A stretch of DNA of 64,000 nt from Chlorokybus atmophyticus (Eukaryota > Streptophyta > Chlorokybophyceae > Chlorokybales > Chlorokybaceae). Position numbers and translations under genes: made by a program. The notes under the pieces were generated by a model. It was not told where the DNA came from. It did no database searches and saw only the letters and a list, made by a program, of their open reading frames with translations. The stretch's first letter is position 1. Each line of letters starts with the position of its first letter. The DNA is taken from assembly GCA_009103225.1 (NCBI GenBank), contig RHPI01000008.1, positions 238,015-302,014 on the forward strand. Reading direction: 5' to 3'. This document shows positions 55,089 to 64,000 of this stretch, piece by piece.

Positions 55089-58000
55089 ATGGCCCCAGGC
55101 CATGAGGCTCCCGTAATCCAGGAGCGCGAAGTCCCGGCCAGCTGGCAGGCGGAAGCGGCTCGCAACTGGGTGCCGGATGAGGTCGAGGACTGCGACGGGG
55201 ACGCTGCCTGCGGCTTCATTGATGCAGACATCCCCCCGCGCAAACATCCACGAGGCACGCAAATGACAAACATTCCCTTCACATTGCCAAGCTGCATTTC
55301 CACGTGTGCGCTTGTTGACTTTGCATGCCTCTTTGCAGTTGCTGAAGAGGCTGGCAGGATGGCGCAGGGCGGCGTGGTTGACTTGCTGCAGGAGGACGAT
55401 GCATGCGTTGACGATGACGGTTTCATATGGGAAGAAGAGGAGGCTAGCTTTACCTGTGCCGTGTGCAAGTGCGAGGCGGTGCCGCTGAAAGATGTGTACA
55501 CGCTGCCGGACTGCGCATGTCTCATATGCACGCCATGCATCAAGCGCTATGCCACAAGAATGCTCCAGGACGCGATAGCGCGGGCTGCCGCGCCCGCAGG
55601 CTCTTCGACCTTCGTTGATCTCACTGGCAATGAGTCACGGATATGCAAGTCATCCGCAGCGACTCGTACCGCCAACCTCGGCCTCATAAAGTGCCCCAGC
55701 CCTAAATGCCGTGCAAACATACCTGAGGCTGAGCTGCAGGTCAGTCCAGACTAACCCAACACTAATTTGTTGTGTTGTCGTATCTATGCGCGTCTCACGT
55801 TGCCAGCTTGTGGTTGTGGCATGCTTGCTCATCTTCCCTATTGTGCTTGATTGCAGCAGTGCTTCAACACCACCACTTTTTGTTGCACAGAGGTTGTTGC
55901 CGAGGACATATGCAAAGTGGTGTGATGCCGCAACAGAGGCTCTGCTCTCCCGTGCGGCAAACTTTAGCAGCAACGCTGGCATGGACAGCGACAGCGATAG
56001 CGAGACAGACGTCCCTGTCGGTTTGTACGTGCGCTGCCCAAACACTGCATGCAGGTGAGGTTTACACATTCACACACAGTATCCAGTGAGTACAAGTCAT
56101 TGTTGATACTGATCTGGCTTCTATTTAAGGGTGCCAATAGAGATGTGTGCCGGCGAGGCGCCTGCTCCCCCACCTGTGCCATCAACATCTTCCTGCGGCG
56201 TCCATGAACGGGCCGCGGCCGCCGCCATGCATCGTGCGAAGCATCGCTACAGCTGCCGAGCCTGCCGCCTCGACTTCTGCGGACAGTGCATTGCTTCTCC
56301 ATACCATGAAGGGCTCATGTGCGCTGAGGTAGATGCTGTCAACACTTGAGTGTTCATTAGTAAAGCATCACACCGAAGCTTTCGCAGCAGTGCTTGACAT
56401 GCGCGCTGTCAACAAGTTTGTGTCTTGTGTGTGCATGTGTGAGACTAGATGCGCTTGTGGCTTCACATGTGTTCGCGCTTTTATTAGGTCTTGCATGGTA
56501 TATTCTCTGAATTGGTTAGTTGTGCAGCACAAGTTCCGGCAAACAGCGCCCAAGTGTCGGTACTGTGGCAACCCTGTGATGGGCCCCGGGCGGGGGCTTG
56601 AGGAGGAGAACAAGGTGGCCAACATGCGTGTACGCGCGCTGAAGAAGTGGCTCAAAGACGAGAGAGTCGAATACAAATGGTGCGTGGAGCTCGCGGAGTT
56701 GCGCGCTGTCGCTTGGCGTGCGCTTCACGAGTGTTGCACCAGCGAAGAGTGCTTGCAAGTAAGGCGAGAGGCGTGCACGCGCACACTGGCTTGCGAACAT
56801 AACTGCGGCGGCTGCGCTGGCGAGAGCAGCTGTCCTCCCTGCCTACAGGTGACTCAGTTTGCTACTAGTGCTTTGGGTGTTGGATGTTGGGTGTTGGACC
56901 AATCTTCCTAGCTGATGATTTCTTTGTGATGACTCCACACACGTTGATTATGGATGCACAAAACAGGAGGGTTGCAGGAAGGAGGGCATGCCCAAAGATG
57001 ACGAATGGTGTGCAATATGTGCTGTTGACGAGCTGCATGAGAGGCCCTATGTGCGTCTACCCTGTGGCCATTTCGTGCATTTTGAGTGCGCCAAGCAGAA
57101 GCTTTCCAAAGGCTACCCAGGTACAGGACTGGTCATCTCGTTGTATGTCGGTTTCTTGTATGTTGTGTCTGTGATTTTGTGACCGATTTGTGGTGGCAAA
57201 ATCAGGCCCCGCTATCAGCTTTCGCTACATGGAATGCCCGGTTTGCCCGCAAGTCATGGATCATCCGCTACTGGAGACAGCCATGAAGCAGCCGCGTGCG
57301 TTGCTGGAGGAGGTCAGCAACTACTATGTGCATGCTCTACTGCCCATGCTATAAGCGAATCGCAGGCAATGATGGCTTTGTACGGTGACACACATGAGCG
57401 AAACTCGCTTATGAAACCTGCCAGGTGCGCAAGCGAGCATTGCGGAGAGTAAAAGCGGATACGCGGCGTGTGAAAGCGGATGAGTTGCAGCCTGGAGGAC
57501 GGTTTGATGGCCGTCCAGCCGACTACGCTCTCAGCGTGTACACCTACTACATCTGCCACAGCTGCCAAAAACCGTACTTTGGTGAGTGAGGGTGGCTGCT
57601 TCAGACCATGTAGCACAATGCACAGCTGAGCAACTTTGAAGATGTTTTGTATTATGTCTGTGAGAGACATGTTGGTCACGTGCTCAATACAGGTGGTGAG
57701 AGGGCGTGCGGTGAAGCTGTTCAAGATATGGACGGTTTTGACGCAAAGGAGCTGATGTGCGGAGTTTGTAGTGCACCCGGCACGGCGTGCAAGCGCGGAC
57801 ATGGCGCAGATTATATAGAGTACAAATGCAGGTAAGGTGGCAACAGACGGGGCAACTCATATCCCAATGCAGCAGCCTCCGTTGCTGTGCTTATTCAATT
57901 GGCTGTGCTTCAGGCATTGTTGTTCGACGGCGACCTTCTTTTGTTTCGGCACGTCACACTTCTGCAACGCGTGCCACAGGAACATATCCAGAACCCAGCA

Positions 58001-58118
58001 CCAAACCTGCGCTGGAGGGAGGCACTGCCCCTTGCGAATACCTGCAGAGAGGCACCCCAAGATTGGCGAAGAGCATTGTCTCGGCTGCGCGCTGTGCCGG
58101 TACGCCGATGAAGACTAA
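55089..58118 (+). CDS. RBR-RCR hybrid E3 ubiquitin ligase (MYCBP2-type catalytic module)
   Basis: Nine exons keep frame: 55089-55739, 55891-56054, 56130-56328, 56528-56848, 56967-57120, 57206-57312, 57425-57581, 57693-57831, 57914-58118, giving 698 residues. RING1 of RBR type: C123-x2-C126, C142, C144, C147, C150, C202-x4-C207 (Cys144 replaces the usual His). IBR: a C-x4-C (RCPNTAC), then C-x2-C-x4-C-x2-C-x5-H-x4-C. After a stub of RING2 (KCRYCG) and a helical segment comes a Cys-rich HNCGGCAGESSCPPCL, a RING-H2 (WCAIC...CGHFVHFEC...CPVC) and a tandem-cysteine domain matching human MYCBP2. It has a relay Cys590 (GGERAC), Glu604, catalytic Cys641 (FFCFGTSHFC), Phe642, Phe647 and His652. Such RCR enzymes pass ubiquitin between two cysteines and esterify Thr/Ser. 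An extra 5' exon is possible. Confidence 0.9.
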
Positions 58119-58967
58119 TGAAGACCATTGAAGATTATTCCTTCCAGTGTATAGCAACCCCTTTTGCTGCTTGCCACCTTTTCATGCATGTCTATATGTG
58201 GCCACCTGGTTGGTTGACAACCTGTCCGACCTCACTCGTTGTCATGTGGTATACAGCATAGTACAAGTGTCTAGACTCTGCTGTGGTGGTGTCAATACAT
58301 CATTTTCAACACTGCCTGAAGTGTTCAAGGTGAGTGGCGTCTGTATGTACAGGACAAGCGCGAGGCTGTTATCATGTGTGCAGCGTGTTATCATCTTAGT
58401 GTACATAAGATGGTAGGCTGGCATATGCGTATGTGTATAACATATGCGATGCAGGAAGTTGTGACATGCATGAGAGTGTGAGACATGCAACACAAGCAAC
58501 AACCCACAGCCAAGTACTTAGATTTACCACCGGTCTGCCAGCCAACTGTACTAGCGTGCCCACGCACCAATCATTTCCTGTTTGGTTCGTTCTGATTGCT
58601 ACACACCTTACAATGACGACATGCTGCGGTGCTCTGCACCATCTGCACAGCATGCCTGCACTCAGACAACCTGAAAATTACAGTCTCCAATTGGCATTGC
58701 ATTAATGCCACGACAGGGATACAACAACTTGCTACTGCCTTTGCTAGCAATATGCGAGCAAAGGGCCTTCTTAAAGCACCCTTCCTGAAGTTTTTGGCGA
58801 CATGCAAAGCATGTTGGCTGCTATGTATTGAATGTCTAGAATGATACCTTTGCAACTGTTGCTGTCAGAGAGTCTCACTGCTGCATGTGCCACTAGATGC
58901 GTGCATGTGCGCTGAATTGTGCAGCATGGAGCTACCTGTACCTGTGTTACAGCCCACGAGCTGGCAC
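58119..58967. other. Convergent intergenic region
   Basis: 850 bp between the stop of the E3 gene and the stop of the minus-strand coiled-coil gene. Open frames here have no domains or consistent splice borders. Confidence 0.5.
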
Positions 58968-61900
58968 TTAACTAGTCACTGGGGAGCTGTGTTGCAGCTG
59001 CATGTCGATGACAGCCTGCACGAAAGTGTTCTGCGAGCTGCTCAGCAAGCCATTTGCAAGGAAACGCTTCTGGCGCCTCACGCGTGCACGCATCAATCGC
59101 TGCTGGATGTGTGCAGACTCTTTGTCATCATCCGAGGGCGCAGTGAAAGGGTCAAAGGCACCGGAAGATGTTGTCGTGCTTTGCGAAGAAGAAGGGCTGT
59201 TGAACTCCAGTTGGCGCACAGCAGACCCAGCAAGCTGGTTGATTGCGTGTGGGCCGTATGTGTTTGGCACTTCCATAGTTGATCCTGTTGTCGGTGTGAG
59301 TGTGACTGTGTGAGTAATTTGACATTGGTGTTGGACGCGAACTAGCAGTTGGTACACCTGCAGCTGTTTAAGTTCGTACCGGCAGATGCAGACATAGAGG
59401 GCTTGTGCTTTTTGGCAGAGCCTTGGTGCTTGGGTGAGCAAGGGCTGTTGGCGTGTGCGTCATCAGGTAGCTCAAAAGAGACCTTGCGACGAGCTACAGC
59501 TTTGAGTGAAGCGGAAGTAACGGGTGCTGAAGCAGTCTGCGTCTCCTCTGTAAGCGTTGCCCCGCCTTGCAGTCGTCTGTCATGACCGGTATTGTCCTTG
59601 TCTTCCTTGGCTTGAGACTTCCGCCTGTTGACTGGCTTTGAGCGCTTTGCAGCTTCAACCTCCGCAAACCTGCATTGCACAATTGCCTTACAGTTTAGTG
59701 CATTTACCACGCACACACGGCGCTCCAACGCTGACAAAGCACTTGCACTGCAGATGGTACACAAATGGTTACAGGTGTTTGCTGCGAAGCCACTTTGCAG
59801 CCAATGGTGACAGAGAGACTCGTACCCGCTAGTGCAAGTGCATACCTTGCGGGCGTTTTCAGTTGCCGTGCGCTTTTCCGTTGTGCAATGGGGGGGCTAC
59901 GTGTGGCTGTACGTCCAGTGCTGCGTGATTTACAAGCGGGCTTTGGCAGGTGGCCAGCTTGAACTTCACAGTCTGACAGGGTAGCTTGTAACTGACTGTC
60001 ACCAACTGGATGACAAACAGGAGCCACGATTGCTTGGTGGTTGTCAGGTTGGTCTTCAACTAGGAGAGCAGCTCGCGGCTGCGGCTGCGGCTCTGTGTTA
60101 GCCGCTGCCCTAGTGACGTTGGCATCCAACACGACGCGAGACAGGTTTTGCAGCTCCAAAGTTACACCAGCTGTTGCAGAGCTCAGCAGTTGTGGAAGCT
60201 CCTGCAGGACTCGCTCAGACACTTTTACCGATGGTTGCCGGGTTGCAAACAATATGACTGGCAGGTTAAACACACTTGATAAACTTGAACGTGCAGCACG
60301 GAGAGAGTGCTTACTCGAGCATTTTCTCGTACACGAGCACTGTGTTCGCTGAGCATCTGAAACATGGCAGCACGCAGTGCACCAATGCTCGAGTCCTGTT
60401 GACGAACCTGCACAGCAAGGACCAGAGCAAGCGTTGTCTCGTGGCTGGACGTGCATCAGCAGACACACGGGATACGTACCACAGTAAGAGACATGTTGAC
60501 AAGCTTGGTGGTCTCTTTGTGATGTTCACTCATCACTGCGCAAACAGCTTGCTCAGTAACAAGCCATGCAGAATGTACATGCCCTGTACTGTAGGGCCGT
60601 TGCTTACAGCACAGCAGCACTGCGTGGCTTGGCTGTCAAGATACATTGAACCAGCCTGCTTGACAAGCAATGCTGGTCTTACGTGCAGGAATTGCTTCTC
60701 TGCAGTTAGAATTGATGTTGTGCACTCCTTGCTGTAGTTGCTCCAGAGCACTTGTCATCTTGGTGAACCCCTCTCGCAGTTCATCAATTCGGCGATCCAT
60801 ACCTGACATGATCAATCAAGAACCAGATGTCACGGTCACGAGTTGTGTTGGACATGGTCACAGTGAGTAGGCATTCAACAGTGACAAGGGTGAACCTTCC
60901 AGGCGCACTTTCAGCTCTGCATGGAAACTTGTAATATCTTCGCCAGTTGTAGCAGCGGGAGTCTGTGACAAAGTAATGGCGCTTCCGCTTGTCTGAGATG
61001 GACGATCTCTGGGTGTCGCGTCTGCCTGAACATACTGTGAAGGTCCGTATACCTCAGCTGGTGGTCCCATGAGCTCCTCCTGTACACATGCACATAGATC
61101 CCTCTCACTGCCTCGCTCTCACACAGACACATGCGCGCGCACACACACAAAGTGCAGACATGACAATGGCATCGATGTTTCTCAACCAGTTGTTAGGTGG
61201 CTCGCCAGCCAGTGGCTGCCGTGTGGCACCTGTGTGTCGTAACGCTGCTCTTCTTGCTGGTAAGGCTGTGAGGCGGTGTGAGCATCTTGACTGCCATGAT
61301 AACTGGCATGGTGGGAATAGCTGGGGGTTGGAAGCTGCCGTCGGTACCCCACTGGAACGTATGGAGAAGGCAGGGGCCTTCTAGCGCGAACAGCCACCGG
61401 GGGACCTTGGAAGCTCCTGCAAAGCAACGCGCTTGCTTAGCAACAACACAGAGACCACTTAACCTGTTTCAAGGAGCATAGTGTTGCACTGAAAGCTATC
61501 GTCACATCGCAAACAGTGCACTGAGATCCCAGATAATTTGTCTTAGTCGTGCTAGTGAGTGGCAGCAGCCTCATGCTATGCTCAGCGAGCAACCGGCTGT
61601 TGCTCGCTACTGCAAGCTAGCAGTAGCAAGCACCAACTTGGTCTAAGAATGGCCTAAAAACGGCAGTCAACGTGGTATGTTTTCAGGATATACACTGACA
61701 GAAAGTCTTGCAACTCACCTGAAGCCATCAGGTGCGCTGATGGGTCTCGGCTGGCTGACATTCACCAACGGCAGCTCCCCTTGATGGGCTGGGTGCGGTG
61801 GTCTGCTGACTCGCCTCATGTCTACTTGTGATAGCTTGCGCCTTGCTTTCTCGCATGCACATACATGCCAACTGAGCAGCCTCCCCTTCTTCGTTTGTCA

Positions 61901-62300
61901 GCTCCAAACTGCAAACCTGCAGGTTCAAGTTCCAGCACTCAACTCTAGCATGCAAGCTTGAGGGGAAGCTCGACAAGTGTTGCGCCGTTCTTGCTACCAG
62001 GACGGCAACCAAGACTACACATGAGCAAACAATCAAGATCGCTTCCTGGGACGCCGCCTGGTCACCGCAACCGCCACTTGCAGCTGCTCACCATAGCTTG
62101 CTCTTCCTCCATGCTTGCATGCACTGAGCTGGATTGGGGCTTGCGGAAGTGACCGGCAGCGAGAGACACTGTTTTGGCCGAGACACGACGCTACGTAGCT
62201 TGCCTGAGAGTGGTGCAAGCTTCGGCCGCAATGTCAGCCACGCCTTTTCAATGTCCGGCAGACCTCTGGTTGCACAGTGCAACAGGTCGTGCACTCGCAA
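58968..62300 (-). CDS. Unrecognised multi-exon coiled-coil protein, 5' end open
   Basis: Well-phased exons from the 3' end: 59284-58968 (stop at 58968), 59669-59380 and 60221-59846; the junction TPA-R-FAEVEAAK keeps frame. Further upstream are exon-like segments: one near 60413-60310 (LRAAMFQMLSEHSARVREN), one near 60800-60730 (MDRRIDELREGFTKM), 61070-60890 (Gln/Pro/Ser-rich), 61420-61185 (Tyr/His/Gln-rich, GYRRQLPTPSYSHHASYHG), and two near 62030-61730 and 62280-62100. Heptad-like helices in the middle and basic, Ser-rich ends (KSARQLKTPAR, RVRRQKRFLANG) suggest a nuclear or cytoskeletal scaffold. I recognise no family. The true start and several junctions are unresolved. Confidence 0.5.
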
Positions 62301-63402
62301 CGACTACCGGTAGCAGCCTGGTAGCAGGCACTGTCATGTGCCAAACTCAAAGTGAGTTTGCATGCTGCCCATGTGCTGCCATGCCACAAAGTTTATGTGC
62401 TACTCATTGTAAATAGCATAAACAATTTGAGCTGACATGTTCATTGACCATGTATAATGTTGTTACAAACAAACACATGGACTATAATGATATGTTTATA
62501 AGTAGTAGTAGGTGTCTCATCAGCGTACCACCCGGATGAAAGCCCATATCCATCATCCAAAAGGGATTTTATACGCCCGCCGTGGGGTGGGGGGTGGGTC
62601 AGATGTATCATGTAAATATCGACTTGCAATGTTGAAGCCTTCAACAATCGGTCATCCAGCACGTGTGTTATATGGTATAACACGTGTGGCTGATGACGCA
62701 ATGCTACAATTGTTCGGGTTTAAGATTATGCGATGGCGTTTATACTATATGCACCCTACCACACTCACGTGCAAAAGGTACCGATGTGAATGTGGTTACC
62801 ATCCCTTTCCATCAATATGCGAGATTGCGCAAAACAATATATGAAATTAAGATCTTAAACACAATTCATTAATAAAACATTGCGTAACTTTCAACACAAG
62901 TGGTGTTTGTTAATTGTAGCGTACAAAATATTGCATGATTAGTATTACACCTTGTTATTGCCTGATCTGTGTATGTGCCAGCGTGTAGAGTGCATGCTGC
63001 GCTGATAGTTTGTTATTGATAACCCAAAGCAGCTAGGGTAGTATTGTGAGGGTGCACATGTGTCTGCAAGTGCCTTTGCAGGTGGTTACATGGCAATCGC
63101 ATCGTAGTTGCAACCAACCTGATGTCTTTTTGCGATGTCTCAAGTCCTAAGTTCAAGAGTTAGTATAGCGTTGCCTTGGCCCCACCTTTATTTCATTGTT
63201 GCTGTGTTGGTGCTTGCACAAAGCCTGCATGGTGGTGGTTTCTTTGACTTGAGTGTGCTGCTAGCAACTCCATTGTTGTTTATGGCACATGGCATTGCAC
63301 TTCATGCAGTTGCCTATCCTGGGCCGGGAGGGACCACTTGCAAAATTCCGTCCTTGGGGTTGCCTCACGCAAAGCTGGGAGGGACCACTTGCGCCGAAGC
63401 GA
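62301..63402. other. Intergenic
   Basis: No gene supported; the frame at 62512-62844 lacks a domain. A plus-strand frame opening at 63135 overlaps the next gene but reads worse than the 63403 frame. Confidence 0.45.
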
Positions 63403-64000
63403 ATGCAGCGAATGCCGTCAATAGCGGCAATGGCGGCGGTAATGGCGGCGGGCGGCGCAGCGGCGCTTGCAGCATGCCAGCCACCCAGGCCACCTATGCT
63501 ATGCGGCAACAGGGGGGGTCGTGCAGGAAGCAGCAGCAGCAGCAGCCGAAGCTACCCCACCGCCTGCTGGAGAAGGAGCAAGCCGTGGGTGGGTCAGCTG
63601 CCGCCTGGCTGGCCCGCTGTGCGGCGCAGCAACAAGAGCAGGCGACACAGCACAAAGTGCACCGCCGCAGCTTCCACCGCCGCTGGCAGCTACACCGCGG
63701 CCGGCAGAGGTCCTCGTGAGCTGATCCTCATACCGCAAGGCTGGGTGGAGGTGTTCTGGGACTGGCTGGATGTCGCCGCCATGGCTGGTGCAATGCTTGG
63801 GTCGCTCATGGCGCTAATAACTCGCCAGGTAGAGTGTCATGTTAGGCAACCAGTGCGAACCGTGGCCATGACCACCTCGTCGTGGTGTTGGTTGTTTGCT
63901 TGGCTCTTCATGCAGGCATGCGGTTGGTGCGTTGAGCAAAAATTTGGCAAATCAAAGCATCAATTGAATCAGAAAGGCCGCGGGTTTGACCATCAATGTC
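63403..64000 (+). CDS. Probable plastid-targeted protein, partial
   Basis: Exon 1 (63403-63828) is open for 142 codons from the ATG. Residues 1-110 are rich in Ala, Ser, Arg and Pro with almost no acids (MQRMPSIAAMAAVMAAGGAA, then SSSSSSRSYPT), a typical algal plastid transit peptide. The mature start reads ELILIPQGWVEVFWDWLDV followed by a hydrophobic helix AAMAGAMLGSLMAL, then the donor CAG|GTAGAG. A plausible second exon (from about 63920, after TTCATGCAG) continues in phase 0 to the window edge without a stop. Other frames in this GC-rich stretch are also open, so the model is tentative. The family is not recognisable from what is visible. Confidence 0.5.
   Translation, partial: MQRMPSIAAMAAVMAAGGAAALAACQPPRPPMLCGNRGGRAGSSSSSSRSYPTACWRRSKPWVGQLPPGWPAVRRSNKSRRHSTKCTAAASTAAGSYTAAGRGPRELILIPQGWVEVFWDWLDVAAMAGAMLGSLMALITRQVECHVRQPVRTVAMTTSSWCWLFAWLFMQACGWCVEQKFGKSKHQLNQKGRGFDHQC

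Noticed and set aside
58433-58855. Cys-containing frames downstream of the E3 gene as extra zinc exons
   Set aside because: They fall after a well-supported stop at 58118 that coincides with the C-terminus of MYCBP2 homologues, and they lack the expected zinc spacing.

Overview
The window is nuclear DNA from a photosynthetic eukaryote, most probably a unicellular green alga. Genes are split into short exons by GT-AG introns of about 60-300 bases and lie on both strands between repeats. One gene encodes the plastid photorespiratory translocator PLGG1, and another resembles axonemal (ciliary) proteins, so a flagellate alga fits. The exact lineage cannot be fixed from the sequence. There is one 233-base assembly gap (29853-30085) and a single N at 42118.

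Layout. 1-3.5 kb holds LTR-retrotransposon debris: a gag gene running off the left edge and an integrase tail on the other strand. 7-12.4 kb holds two divergent genes, a Lys/Arg/Ser-rich SCI1-like nuclear protein (minus) and a zinc alcohol dehydrogenase with a presequence (plus). 15.9-27.9 kb is one decayed Ty3/gypsy element on the minus strand (gag, protease, reverse transcriptase, RNase H, integrase, two LTRs). Other insertions sit inside it, including a solo LTR and a 1,062-bp head-to-head inverted dimer of a miniature LTR element. 28.9-29.5 kb is a second, unrelated miniature LTR element (TRIM). 32.4-35.2 kb is a membrane-anchored class 3 lipase gene on the minus strand, with an in-frame TAG. 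35-40 kb is gene-poor and full of palindromes and microsatellites.

The right third is gene-dense: an axonemal dynein-light-chain-domain protein (40.4-45.8 kb, plus), PLGG1 (46.1-49.1 kb, minus), an M20 metallopeptidase with two alternative terminal exons (50.4-53.4 kb, minus), an unusual ubiquitin ligase (55.1-58.1 kb, plus), an unrecognised coiled-coil protein (59-62.3 kb, minus), and the start of a probably plastid-targeted protein (63.4 kb to the edge, plus).

The most interesting gene is the ubiquitin ligase. It joins an RBR-type RING1-IBR module to a complete MYCBP2-type RING-Cys-relay (RCR) catalytic module. The relay cysteine, the catalytic cysteine and the supporting Glu, Phe and His are all present, and the RBR RING2 that would normally carry the catalytic cysteine is only vestigial. 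The genes do not form one pathway; each looks like an independent nuclear locus. Several introns are strikingly rich in alternating purine-pyrimidine (TG/CA/CG) sequence.
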